Part shown: one piece after another, positions 22,565 to 31,195 of the stretch
How the letters are laid out: each line of letters starts with the position of its first letter
Position numbering within the stretch: position 1 is the stretch's first letter
Assembly (NCBI GenBank): GCA_036403235.1
Contig: DASWRI010000011.1
Coordinates: forward strand, 1 to 31,303
Source of the DNA: JBGTFE01 sp036403235
GTDB lineage: Bacteria > Acidobacteriota > Blastocatellia > Pyrinomonadales > Pyrinomonadaceae
Direction of reading: 5' to 3'
DNA length: 31,303 nucleotides
The notes under the pieces: model-generated
Seen by the model: only the letters and a program-made list of their open reading frames with translations
Databases searched by the model: none
What the model was told of the DNA's origin: nothing
Made by a program: the position numbers and the translations under genes

Positions 22565-23617
22565 ATGAAATTTAAGAGGCTTTTGACCGTTTTCGCGGTA
22601 GTTTTATTTTTCGGTCTCATCCTTTCGGCGTCCGACGCGAGCGCGCAGGGCGGCGGAAATTCGATAACCGGATATGTTTTCGGCATCGAACGCAAACCCG
22701 TCTATGATGCCAACGTCGAACTGCTCGACGACCTTCGCCGGCTGGTCACCCGGGTTCGCACGGACAGCTCCGGCCGCTATTATTTTTTCGGGATGGCTGC
22801 CGGTCGATATACGGTTCACGTGATGCCGTATGAAACCGATTATGAAGATATGGAGCAGAGCGATGAAATCGTCAATTTCTATCGTGAAACCGAGCCCGGA
22901 AGCGGCGTCAGAGTGGCGAGCGGCTTTCAAACCTTACAGCTCGATTTTTACCTGAAACCTCGCCGCGGAGTAACCGGCACGACCGCCGCCGTTTTTGTTC
23001 AGGACGTTCCCCCGGCGGCCAAAAAACTTTTTGAAAAAGCCGTTGAAGATTTGAATGACAAAAAACAAAAGGAAGGTTTGGAAGAATTAAAGGCCGCCAT
23101 CGATGCTTTTCCCGAGTATTATAACGCGCTTGAAAGACTGGGAAACGAGTATTTGACGCTCGGAAACGAAAACAAACAGATTAAATATTACGAAGCGGCG
23201 ATGATTCTTTTAAAAAAGGCGACGACAGTTAATCCGCGCAGCTTCCGAAGTTGGTACGGACTTGCATTTTCGCTTAATTCGCTCAATCAAAGTGAAGAAG
23301 CTTTAACTGCGGTGCAAAAAGCGCTCGAGTTATATTCGGATTCGGTTGAAGCGCTTCTGCTGTCGGGAGTTTTGTTAAAGCAGAACAAAAAATATGAAGA
23401 TGCGGAAAAAAATCTTCTTAAAGCCAAGGAATTGTCAAAAGACAGCCAGCCGATGATTCACTGGCATTTAGCACTTTTATACGGCAACAATTTAAAGAGA
23501 TACGCGGACGCCGCTAAGGAATTAAAACTTTTCTTAAAGGCCCAGCCGAATACAAAAGATGCCGAGAAGATAAAAGCGCTGATAAAGGATTTTGAAGAAA
23601 AAGCGGCGAAAGGCTAA
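22565..23617 (+). CDS. Secreted protein with carboxypeptidase-regulatory-like domain and TPR repeats
   Basis: 350 residues; a GGAG site precedes ATG 22565. The signal peptide is MKFKRLLTVFAVVLFFGLILSASDASAQ. Residues about 35-135 form a transthyretin-like/carboxypeptidase regulatory beta-sandwich (ITGYVFGIERKPVYDANVELLDD; TDSSGRYYFFGMAAGRYTVHVMP). Residues about 150-345 hold tetratricopeptide repeats (AAKKLFEKAVEDLNDKKQKEG; SWYGLAFSLNSLNQSEEAL; IHWHLALLYGNNLKRYADAA), indicating protein-protein interaction in the periplasm. It lies 25 nt after ribA, so it probably shares its promoter. The role is unknown; it may assist the envelope proteins that dominate this window. A strong bidirectional terminator separates it from the convergent TonB-dependent receptor gene. 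Confidence 0.88.
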   Translation: MKFKRLLTVFAVVLFFGLILSASDASAQGGGNSITGYVFGIERKPVYDANVELLDDLRRLVTRVRTDSSGRYYFFGMAAGRYTVHVMPYETDYEDMEQSDEIVNFYRETEPGSGVRVASGFQTLQLDFYLKPRRGVTGTTAAVFVQDVPPAAKKLFEKAVEDLNDKKQKEGLEELKAAIDAFPEYYNALERLGNEYLTLGNENKQIKYYEAAMILLKKATTVNPRSFRSWYGLAFSLNSLNQSEEALTAVQKALELYSDSVEALLLSGVLLKQNKKYEDAEKNLLKAKELSKDSQPMIHWHLALLYGNNLKRYADAAKELKLFLKAQPNTKDAEKIKALIKDFEEKAAKG

Positions 23618-23642
23618 TTAATATTCAGCAACGCACATCAAA

Positions 23643-23674
23643 AAAAAGCCCTCCGAAATTTCGGAGGGCTTTTT
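23643..23674. terminator. Bidirectional terminator between convergent genes
   Basis: AAAAAGCCCTCCGAAA (23643-23658) and TTTCGGAGGGCTTTTT (23659-23674) form a perfect 16-bp inverted repeat with flanking A- and T-runs. It can end both the TPR gene and the convergent receptor gene. Confidence 0.9.
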
Positions 23675-23701
23675 CAATGTAACTCTAAGGTTACTCAGTT
23701 T

Positions 23702-26700
23702 TTAGAACAGGAAGCGGAATCCGAAACGGATTTCGCGACCGCCCTGAAACGCATTCGTTAAGTTAAATAACGGATAACGATTCGCCGCCGAGCTAGCGAC
23801 CGTTGCCAGCCCCGGAGCACCGTGCAGCTGGAAGCGCTGCAACGCTAATACATAAGCGTTGGGCTGCGCCTGTTCAGCCGCCGTGATAACTCCAAGAGCC
23901 GGATTTGTAATATCATAGTTGGTGATATCAAGCAGATTGTTACGGCTCAGTTCGTTGGCTTCGTTAAACAGGTTGAGAACATCCGCTTCAAATACTAAGG
24001 TGAAGCGATTGTCACGACCGAATTTATAACGATGACGCAGAGCGAAGTCGGTCTGGGTGAACATTTCCGTTCTGCCCAAATCACCGCGTTTGCTCAACAC
24101 GATTGTATCGATTCCGAGAATATCGACCGTCGATGTCAGCGGGGTTCCGCTTTGAACGGTGGTAAACAGCGAGACTAAAGTTTCGTTGTTTGCGCCGAAT
24201 CCGAATTTCTTGTTCCAGTCAATATTATAAGCTCCGTAGAACTTCAACACGTGCGGACGGTCGGTCGGCAGCAGACCGTTATCGGGTCCACCGGAAACCG
24301 TATATCCGGCGTGCGGCAAGTCAAAGAAGCGGTTAACGTTCGGGCTGGTACGGCCATCTTCGTCCGAGCTGGCCAGACCTGAATAGTTACCGAACAGGCG
24401 GCTGTAGGTGTAGTTCAGGTTGAAGTACCAGTTGTTGGCGAATTGTCTGTCCAGACGAAACTCGAAAGCATCATAGCGACGCTGCGGTTTCAGACCGAGA
24501 AGTCCGTTGGCATCAGCAACTTGCTGATAAAGGCCTTGGCCCGGGTTACCGATAACGTAGGCTTCAGAACCCGTCGTCGTCAGGAATCCGGCGTCTTCGA
24601 CAGCCGTCTCAACGTTCTTGCGGGTATAACGACCGCTGAAAACGAGATTGTGGCCCAAATCACGTTCAACCGTGAAGGTTAATTCACTCTGACGGAACGC
24701 TTTGATGTTCGGGTCGATAGCACCGAATTCGATTCCAAGTCCGCTGTTCGAAGGAACGCGGAAGTCGATGTCGCAACGAACGCGACCGAAAATCGGTGTC
24801 GTTGTGCTCGGGCAAGAACCGCCGACAACAGCCGTGCCGCCGCCGGTAATGTTTGCTGCCGTAAAGGTCGACAAAGTATCGCCGGGGAAGATTTCATAAT
24901 AGAAATCATGGAAATACTGTCCGCCGAACGAACCGCGCGGAAGTTCATATTTGAAACGGTCGTAGAACCAGCCGTAGAAAGCCGAAACTTTCGTTTTGCC
25001 GTCGCCCGTCAAGTCGAACGCGCCGCCGAGACGCGGAGCAATTTTATCGCCCCAATTGAATTTGATGCCTTGCAGGCCAGGCGCAAAACTCGGCACGTTT
25101 TCACGTTCGACACGAACACCTAAGTTAAGCGTCAAACGGTTCATCGGCTGCCATTTGTCCTGGATATACAAGCCTTCGTTTTTACTGTTGACATCGCCCT
25201 GTTCGCGGAACGAACGAAGCAATCCGGCGCCGATTGCATTCGGAGACGACGGAATCGAGCGTCCCGAATAGGAAGCGATTGTCTGGCCGTAACGCAGAAC
25301 GATCTGGTCGCGCGTGGTGCTGTTCAGATTGTTGGAAATACCATTGTACTGGTAGCCGCCTTTTAATTCGTGGCGTCCGCCGCCGTTGAAGATAAAGGTT
25401 GCGTCACCGTCAAAGGTATTGCGCTGGGTCACGTCGAACAAAACGTTCGAGTTGACCGGAAGACCGTTGTTAAAGCCGCGGATACATCCGAATCCGGCAG
25501 GAAACTGCACGGGGCTCGAAGCACTACAGGTAACACGCGGAATCGTAACGTTGCCGATACCGTAACTTCCGCTCTTTTCATTGAGGAAGTAGTGACCGCC
25601 GCGGAAGCTGAGAACCAAGTTGTTCAAAGGCGTCCAGACAGCCTGACCGGTGATGCTCTGCGAGTTGTTGCGTCCGCCGGTCTGGTTGTAATAGGCCGCA
25701 CCCTGCAAAAAGTTCGGGTCGGTTGTTGGCAGAGCGTTGTTCGGCAGAGTCGTGTTCAAAGCTTCGGTAAAGCCCGGAATCGTACCTCTGATGCTAAGCG
25801 GGTTGTAGGTGTATGCGCTCGTCAAGCGAAGTCTGCTGAACGGCTGCGCGTCGATACGCGCGAAAGCATAGTCATAGGTAAATTTCTGGGTGTATTTTTC
25901 AGAAACTCCGGTCGGAATGCGAGACGTCGGATTAACATAATTAATCGTTCTTTCGCGGGTGTAAATCTGCGGCGTGTAGCTCGCGAAAAACCAGACGCGG
26001 TCTTTCAGAATCGGGCCGCCGAGATTGGCCGACGGGAAAAATCCGAGCGAAGTGTCGTTTCCGGACGGGAAATATTCGGCGCGATTCTGGTTATTAAGGA
26101 ACAGCACGTCGCGTCCTCTTGTCTGGAATCTGCCCGGTCTGAACTGGGTACCGAATTCGCCGCGGAAAGTGTTGCTGCCGCCTTTCGTCACGACGTTGAT
26201 AACGCCGCCGGTGGCGCCGCCGTATTCAGCTTCAAAGCCCGAGGATTTAACCTGAACTTCCTGAACGAGCTGGAACGGCAAATCGCTGGTCGCGTCTAAA
26301 ACGCCGGTGCGGACGTTTGTCACTTCCTGACCGTCGATAATAAAGGTATTTTCCGAACCCGACGCGCCGTCAATCTGGAATTGTCCCGAAAGAGGTTCTG
26401 CGCGAGTGGCCGGAGAAACTTTCAAAATGCTGGCGAAGCTGACGCCTTTCGGGAGCAGTTCAGCCGTTTCAGCAGTGATGTTGGTTTGAATTTTGTTGTC
26501 CGTTACGTCAATCGGACTAACGTCGGTCGAGTTAACCGTAACGGTCGTCGGGTCGACGTTGGCGACGCCGAGGTCAATCGTAACCGGCGTAACTTTTCCT
26601 AAAACGACCTGAACGCCGGGAATAATTCTTTCGGCAAAACCAGCGGTCGGCGCGGCTGATACTGTGTATACGCCGGGCGAAATCCTGATTACGCGAACGA

Positions 26701-26920
26701 ATCCATCGCTGTCAGTCGTTACTGTTCTTTTAAAACCGGCGGTCGCACTGGCAGCAGTTTCCGAACTGGTAACCGTAATGCTCACGTTCGGCACCACGGC
26801 TCCGTTCGGATCCTTTACCGTGATTTCCATATCACCGGTCGTTTCCTGTCCGAATGCGATGGTGCCCAAGCACAAAAGCAAAGCGAAAACAGAAAATAAG
26901 ATCGTAAATTTCTTAATCAT
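23702..26920 (-). CDS. Oar-like TonB-dependent-receptor-type outer-membrane protein
   Basis: 1072 residues; ATG 26920 is preceded by GGAGAAAGAAG. The signal peptide is MIKKFTILFSVFALLLCLGTIAFGQ. Residues about 28-115 form a carboxypeptidase regulatory-like domain (GDMEITVKDPNGAVVPNVSI). A plug domain (about 140-250) shows FQIDGASGSENTFIIDGQEV and EVQVKSSGFEAEYGGATGGV. The remainder is a long beta-barrel with many aromatic strands (FRWRF-like repeats, YTYNPLS, NLGVRVERENV), ending RFGFRFLF with a terminal Phe, as expected for BAM-inserted porins. No TonB box is obvious. Such proteins are greatly expanded in Acidobacteriota and probably import or bind large substrates, or serve in secretion. 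It is a divergent paralog of the gene at 27659; the receptor-specific substrate is unknown. Confidence 0.9.
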   Translation of the reverse strand: MIKKFTILFSVFALLLCLGTIAFGQETTGDMEITVKDPNGAVVPNVSITVTSSETAASATAGFKRTVTTDSDGFVRVIRISPGVYTVSAAPTAGFAERIIPGVQVVLGKVTPVTIDLGVANVDPTTVTVNSTDVSPIDVTDNKIQTNITAETAELLPKGVSFASILKVSPATRAEPLSGQFQIDGASGSENTFIIDGQEVTNVRTGVLDATSDLPFQLVQEVQVKSSGFEAEYGGATGGVINVVTKGGSNTFRGEFGTQFRPGRFQTRGRDVLFLNNQNRAEYFPSGNDTSLGFFPSANLGGPILKDRVWFFASYTPQIYTRERTINYVNPTSRIPTGVSEKYTQKFTYDYAFARIDAQPFSRLRLTSAYTYNPLSIRGTIPGFTEALNTTLPNNALPTTDPNFLQGAAYYNQTGGRNNSQSITGQAVWTPLNNLVLSFRGGHYFLNEKSGSYGIGNVTIPRVTCSASSPVQFPAGFGCIRGFNNGLPVNSNVLFDVTQRNTFDGDATFIFNGGGRHELKGGYQYNGISNNLNSTTRDQIVLRYGQTIASYSGRSIPSSPNAIGAGLLRSFREQGDVNSKNEGLYIQDKWQPMNRLTLNLGVRVERENVPSFAPGLQGIKFNWGDKIAPRLGGAFDLTGDGKTKVSAFYGWFYDRFKYELPRGSFGGQYFHDFYYEIFPGDTLSTFTAANITGGGTAVVGGSCPSTTTPIFGRVRCDIDFRVPSNSGLGIEFGAIDPNIKAFRQSELTFTVERDLGHNLVFSGRYTRKNVETAVEDAGFLTTTGSEAYVIGNPGQGLYQQVADANGLLGLKPQRRYDAFEFRLDRQFANNWYFNLNYTYSRLFGNYSGLASSDEDGRTSPNVNRFFDLPHAGYTVSGGPDNGLLPTDRPHVLKFYGAYNIDWNKKFGFGANNETLVSLFTTVQSGTPLTSTVDILGIDTIVLSKRGDLGRTEMFTQTDFALRHRYKFGRDNRFTLVFEADVLNLFNEANELSRNNLLDITNYDITNPALGVITAAEQAQPNAYVLALQRFQLHGAPGLATVASSAANRYPLFNLTNAFQGGREIRFGFRFLF

Positions 26921-27150
26921 AATTCTTCTTTCTCCATAGAATTTAAATCTGAAAGCAGTCGCTATCCCTGAGTTTTATCACGAATAAATAAACAATCTGC
27001 TCAAATGCAGGATTATCTAATACAAATCAAATGCCAAAGACCCGACAGAGGCGCATCGGCAAGTAATTTCCTACAATAGCGTGCTTTATTTAAAAAAAGC
27101 GGCTTTAAATTTCCGATTTTTTTTCCTGAACGTCCATTATTTCGGATTTT

Positions 27151-27166
27151 ATTCAATATATTGAAT
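27151..27166. promoter_or_regulatory. Perfect 16-bp palindrome, candidate operator
   Basis: ATTCAATATATTGAAT is identical to its reverse complement. It lies in the divergent gap about 230 bp from the left and 490 bp from the right receptor start, in very AT-rich DNA, and could be a regulator-binding site. Its AT-richness raises the odds of chance. Confidence 0.4.
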
Positions 27167-27482
27167 TATATTACTTAAAATTTAGAAGAAGTGCGTTTGG
27201 TTTGGCGGGAACATTTCACGACATCAATAATTTATCCGGCGCGCCGCAGCCGATTTTCGGCGCTTTCCGCTTTTGGAGTTCGCCCGTCGCGTCAAGCGCC
27301 GAATCGCCGTCTCAAGCCGGTGCGCAATAAGACCTCTGCGGCGGTAGATTCCGAAGAAAAATAAAATGCCTTTCAAAAGTTTTTAAATAAATATCCAAAA
27401 TCGTGAATTATTTTCAATAAATCGTAGAAATATGCCGGGCGAAGGCTTTTCTAATTTCTTTTATTTGTAGAATAAATCCTTG

Positions 27483-27488
27483 TATAAT
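27483..27488 (+). promoter_or_regulatory. TATAAT -10 element of the right-hand receptor gene
   Basis: TATAAT at 27483-27488 is preceded by TG, like the elements at 11637 and 15849 in this window. No strong -35 is visible at 16-18 bp (TTTATT is the best hexamer). The predicted leader is about 165 nt and contains two hairpins before the AAGGAG site. Confidence 0.5.
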
Positions 27489-27544
27489 CAGCGTTTTAGC
27501 TTTTCCGAAGCGCGTTGCTGCTCTGTGGCTACGAATTTGCTTTA

Positions 27545-27608
27545 CATACTATCGGCATTAAGTATGCACAGTTTGTTTTTAGTTAGTGGGGACACTGGCG
27601 CAAACTGT
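27545..27608 (+). promoter_or_regulatory. Two consecutive hairpins in the leader of the right-hand receptor mRNA
   Basis: CATACT (27545-27550) pairs with AGTATG (27561-27566). ACAGTTTG (27568-27575) pairs with CAAACTGT (27601-27608) around a 25-nt loop that itself holds AGTG-GGGA-CACT. The pair ends about 40 nt before the AAGGAG site. It may be a structured, possibly regulatory, leader. No known riboswitch family was recognised. Confidence 0.45.
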
Positions 27609-27658
27609 ATTCATAGTTAAATTTCCAAGAATTTTGTATATAGAGTAAGGAGATTAAA

Positions 27659-30600
27659 ATGAAAAACTTCAAATTTATGACCGTGGTTTTGTCATTTATG
27701 CTCTGCTTCGCGGCAGTTGCATTTGGACAAAAGACCACGGGTTCGATTGAAGGAACCATTACTGACCAAAACGGTGCCGTCGTTCCGGGCGTAACCGTGA
27801 CGGTTAAAAGTACTGGTACAACGGCTGGTTATAACAATACCACCACAACCAATGAAGAAGGTTACTTTATTTTCTCGCAGATTCCTGTCGGAACATATCA
27901 GGTAATCACGAATATTGGCAGCTTCAAGAGTGCAAACGGCGAAGTTACGGTCGTTTTGGACAGAAATGCGAATTTCAGCCCGAAACTCGAACCCGGCCAG
28001 CCGACTGTAGTCGTCGACGTTATTACCGACAGCTCGGTGACGATTGACTTGGGCGACACCAAAATTGATACCAATATCACCAAGCAAATCATCGAAGATT
28101 TGCCGAGCGGAACGCAGTTTACCAGCTTGCTGAAAATTGCTCCGAACGTTCGTCCCGAAGCGCTCAGCAACGGTTTCCAGATTGACGGCGCGTCAGGTTC
28201 GGAAAACGTTTTCGTTGTTGACGGTCAGGAAGTTACAAACTTCCGCACCGGCGTTTTGACGTCCAACAACAACCTGCCTTTCGAAATCGTTCAGGAAGTT
28301 CAGGTCAAATCGACCGGTTTAGAAGCCGAATACGGCGGCGCGACCGGCGGTGTTATCAACGTCGTGACAATCGGCGGCAACGACCAATGGCGCGGCAACT
28401 TCGGCGTGTCTTTCCGTCCGTCGAAACTCCAGGGCAATACGCGTCCGGTTCTGAGCAGATTTTCAACTGCAACGTCGGGCGTCAACGGTGCCGGAAACTT
28501 TGAATATTTCCAGCCGCCGAAATTCGGCGGAACGAGCTTTTTCCCGGTTGCTTCGATGAGCGGTCCGGTTATCAAAGAAAAAGTTTGGTTTTCAGCCGCT
28601 TATGCGCCGCAAATCGTTGAAACGACTTTTGACGTTGATTATTTCAACAGCCAGAATCCGGCGACGCGTTCGGTCTCGCAGACCGTTCGCTATAACCAGA
28701 CGCTCAGACAGGAATATATGTTTGCGCGCTTAGATGCTCAGCCGATTTCGAAACTTCGTATGTTCGGCACGTTCATCTACAACCCGCTTATCCAGAAGGG
28801 CATTATTCCGGCGATTAACGAAGGCTTGTCGGGTTCACCGCAGTCAGTCAATTTCGGCGGCAGCGTCGGCACCTTGACCGGCTCTTCCCTTCTCGGTCAG
28901 CAGGGCGGCAGACAAAATGCCAACAACGTTAACGCTCAGATTACCTATAATCCGACCAACTGGATGATTTTGAACTTCCGTGCGGGACGCAGCTTCCTCA
29001 ATGAAAAACTTAATTCATACGGACTGCCGCGTGCTACGCGTTACCAGTGTTCAACCACCAACAACGGAATTCCGGCAGGCGCAGGCTGCACCGCGGGCTT
29101 CCAGAACATCGCGAACAACGCCCAGATCAATTTTGACGTTTCGACTCGTACGACGTTTGACGCCGACGCGAGTCTTGTCGGCCTGAACGCCGGCGGCCGT
29201 CATAACTTGAAATTCGGCTACCAGTTCAACCGCTTGTTCAATACGGTCAACTCGGGCTACAAAGATTTGGGTATTATCACTCTTTTCTACGGTGTTCCCA
29301 TCAACCAGATTGGTACATCAATCACCCCGACCGCAGGAAACCTGGGTTCGGGACGTTTACAGCGCTTTGGTACGGTCGGCGAAGCGAGCAGCAAAGACCA
29401 GGCTCTCTTCGTTCAGGATTCGTGGCAGGTATTTAACCGCCTGAGCTTGAATCTCGGCGTTCGTATCGAAAATGAAACGGTTCCGAACTTTGGTTCGACT
29501 GGTTCGCAGGCGATTAAATTCGGCTGGTTTGACAAAATCGCTCCGCGTTTCGGCGCTGCGTTTGACCTGACCGGCGACAACAAAACCAAATTGTTCGCCA
29601 GCTACGGTTGGTTCTATGACCGCTTCAAGTATGAATTGCCGCGTGGCTCGTTCGGTGGAGACTTCTTCCGTCGCGACTACTTCGAAATTCTGCCGGGACG
29701 CGGAACAGCTTACACCAACTACACTTTGGCAAACATCGTCGGCAACTTCTCCGACCCGATTGGCGGCGCGTGCCCCATTACCGGCAGCACCGGCTATTCG
29801 GTTTGCCAGTTTGACTTTCGTATCGCGACCAACTTGACCGGAGCCGACGTTTTCGACACCGGCGCGGTTGACCCGAATTTGAAAGCAGCTCGTCAGAGCG
29901 AATATACAATCGGTCTCGAGCGTCAATTGTGGAATAACTTCCTTTTGAGCGCTCGTTTCACGCACAAACAAATCGACCGCGCGATTGAAGACATCGGTCT
30001 TTTCACTCCGTCCGGTTCGGAAGCTTACGTCATCGGCAACCCGGGATTTGGATTGGCTTGTACAATTTCAGCCACGGCAAACTTCCCGTGCCCGAAGGCG
30101 GAACGCAAATATGATGCGTTTGAAATTCGCGTTGACAAACGCGCTGCCAAATACTTCTTCAATGCCAGCTATACCCTGAGCCGCTTGTTCGGTAACTATT
30201 CAGGTTTGGCCAGCACGGATGAATCGACTGCGGTACCGGGATCGGGACGCAGCAGCCCGAACGTCAACCGTTTCTTCGACCTGCCGCCGTTCGGCTTTAA
30301 CGCTAACGGCGACCCGGACAACGGACGCCTGGCGACGGATCGCCCGCATGTTTTCAAAGCATTCGGCGGTTACAGCTTCGACTGGAAAGGCGACAACGTA
30401 AATCGTACGACAGTTTCCGGATTTACCACAATTCAATCGGGAAGCCCGTTAACGACCGTTTATGACCTTTACAATCTCGGCACGACCATTTTGTTCGGAC
30501 GCGGCGATTTGGGCAGAACAGAAATGTTCACCGAAAGCGACTTATCGTTCAGCCATCGCTACAAATTCGGCAGAGACAACCGTTTCACTTTCGAAGCGTT

Positions 30601-30892
30601 TGTTGACCTCCGCAATGTGTTCGATGAAAAAAATGCGTTAAGCGCACAGACGGTTATCAGCGCGACCACCTTTACGGCGGCCAACCTGACCACCGGCGGC
30701 TGCACGACTTGTACCAGTGAAGGCGCAACCTTCAATACAATTTTCAACGGTTCTGGTATTCAGTCCGCAGTTGTTAATTACCTGGCCGCTCAGGCTGCCG
30801 GTTCGGCTGGCGCAAGAAGAAACGATTATGGCTTAGCCAATAACTTCCAAGCTCCGCGCGATGTGCGGTTTGGATTCCGCTTCTTCTTCTAA
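27659..30892 (+). CDS. Oar-like TonB-dependent-receptor-type outer-membrane protein (paralog)
   Basis: 1077 residues; ATG 27659 has AAGGAG (27647-27652) with 6-nt spacing. The signal peptide is MKNFKFMTVVLSFMLCFAAVAFGQ, followed by a carboxypeptidase regulatory-like domain (about 27-115; GSIEGTITDQNGAVVPGVTV, YFIFSQIPVGTYQV). The plug region shows FQIDGASGSENVFVVDGQEV and EVQVKSTGLEAEYGGATGGV. The beta-barrel ends RFGFRFFF with terminal Phe. It is collinear with the product of 23702-26920, and both share the plug and barrel motifs (for example FYDRFKYELPRGSFGG and RKYDAFEIRVDK versus RRYDAFEFRLDR), but they are clearly diverged, so duplication is not recent. Divergent orientation suggests shared or opposed control. 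The leader holds two hairpins, and a terminator follows. The substrate is unknown. Confidence 0.9.
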   Translation: MKNFKFMTVVLSFMLCFAAVAFGQKTTGSIEGTITDQNGAVVPGVTVTVKSTGTTAGYNNTTTTNEEGYFIFSQIPVGTYQVITNIGSFKSANGEVTVVLDRNANFSPKLEPGQPTVVVDVITDSSVTIDLGDTKIDTNITKQIIEDLPSGTQFTSLLKIAPNVRPEALSNGFQIDGASGSENVFVVDGQEVTNFRTGVLTSNNNLPFEIVQEVQVKSTGLEAEYGGATGGVINVVTIGGNDQWRGNFGVSFRPSKLQGNTRPVLSRFSTATSGVNGAGNFEYFQPPKFGGTSFFPVASMSGPVIKEKVWFSAAYAPQIVETTFDVDYFNSQNPATRSVSQTVRYNQTLRQEYMFARLDAQPISKLRMFGTFIYNPLIQKGIIPAINEGLSGSPQSVNFGGSVGTLTGSSLLGQQGGRQNANNVNAQITYNPTNWMILNFRAGRSFLNEKLNSYGLPRATRYQCSTTNNGIPAGAGCTAGFQNIANNAQINFDVSTRTTFDADASLVGLNAGGRHNLKFGYQFNRLFNTVNSGYKDLGIITLFYGVPINQIGTSITPTAGNLGSGRLQRFGTVGEASSKDQALFVQDSWQVFNRLSLNLGVRIENETVPNFGSTGSQAIKFGWFDKIAPRFGAAFDLTGDNKTKLFASYGWFYDRFKYELPRGSFGGDFFRRDYFEILPGRGTAYTNYTLANIVGNFSDPIGGACPITGSTGYSVCQFDFRIATNLTGADVFDTGAVDPNLKAARQSEYTIGLERQLWNNFLLSARFTHKQIDRAIEDIGLFTPSGSEAYVIGNPGFGLACTISATANFPCPKAERKYDAFEIRVDKRAAKYFFNASYTLSRLFGNYSGLASTDESTAVPGSGRSSPNVNRFFDLPPFGFNANGDPDNGRLATDRPHVFKAFGGYSFDWKGDNVNRTTVSGFTTIQSGSPLTTVYDLYNLGTTILFGRGDLGRTEMFTESDLSFSHRYKFGRDNRFTFEAFVDLRNVFDEKNALSAQTVISATTFTAANLTTGGCTTCTSEGATFNTIFNGSGIQSAVVNYLAAQAAGSAGARRNDYGLANNFQAPRDVRFGFRFFF

Positions 30893-30917
30893 ATCTAAAA
30901 ATTAGAAGAACTTTTAC

Positions 30918-30950
30918 AGCCTGTCCGATTCGTTCGGGCAGGCTTTTTTT
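30918..30950 (+). terminator. Rho-independent terminator of the right-hand receptor gene
   Basis: AGCCTGTCCGA pairs with TCGGGCAGGCT (one G-U pair) around a short loop and is followed by a run of seven T. It lies 25 bp after the receptor stop codon. Confidence 0.85.
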
Positions 30951-30956
30951 ATTGAC

Positions 30957-31170
30957 AAAGTTTTTCGTATAGCCGGACGGACAATTCGTATAGCGGGACA
31001 GATGATTCGTTTGAGCAGCAGACGATTTGTATTTGCGTAGAGATGATTTGTATTCGCGGTCAGGTGATTCGTATTTGCAGTCAGAAGATTCGTATAGGCG
31101 TATAGTTTGTTCGTATTTGAGCAGAGACGATTTGCGCGGGCGGACAGCTTATCCGTATAAATGGCCGCGT
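30957..31170. repeat. 21-bp tandem repeat (minisatellite), about ten degenerate copies
   Basis: A unit with core GATTCGTAT followed by about 12 variable bases recurs with core positions near 30962, 30983, 31004, 31024, 31045, 31066, 31087, 31108, 31129 and 31150, so spacings are 21 bp except one of 20. Because 21 is a multiple of three, the plus-strand frame reads heptapeptides such as DSYLQSE and DSYRRIV, but the 20-bp step shifts the frame, stops occur (for example TGA at 31012), and no good start or ribosome-binding site exists. It lies between the receptor terminator and the terminal palindrome. It could be a decayed coding repeat, a protein-binding array or a neutral minisatellite. Confidence 0.8.
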
Positions 31171-31195
31171 GCTTTTAGGCGTGGTAAAAATTCGA

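Larger units (their letters stand above)
26921..27658. promoter_or_regulatory. 738-bp divergent regulatory region between the two receptor genes
   Basis: No convincing ORF. The stretch is AT-rich with a short GC-rich island (about 27235-27330, containing CGGCGCTT/AAGCGCCG arms at 27258-27265 and 27294-27301). It holds a perfect 16-bp palindrome at 27151-27166, a TATAAT element at 27483-27488 and two successive hairpins at 27545-27608 in the leader of the right-hand gene. Confidence 0.6.

Noticed and set aside
25370..26299. Plus-strand ORF of 309 codons opposite the left receptor gene
   Set aside because: Antisense to the plug and barrel region of a clear outer-membrane receptor; no ribosome-binding site.
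30952..30980. TTGACA at 30952-30957 as a promoter for the repeat region
   Set aside because: No -10-like hexamer occurs 16-18 bp downstream.
30957..31170. CRISPR array
   Set aside because: The 21-bp units are contiguous and degenerate, with no constant repeat separated by unique spacers, and no cas gene is present.
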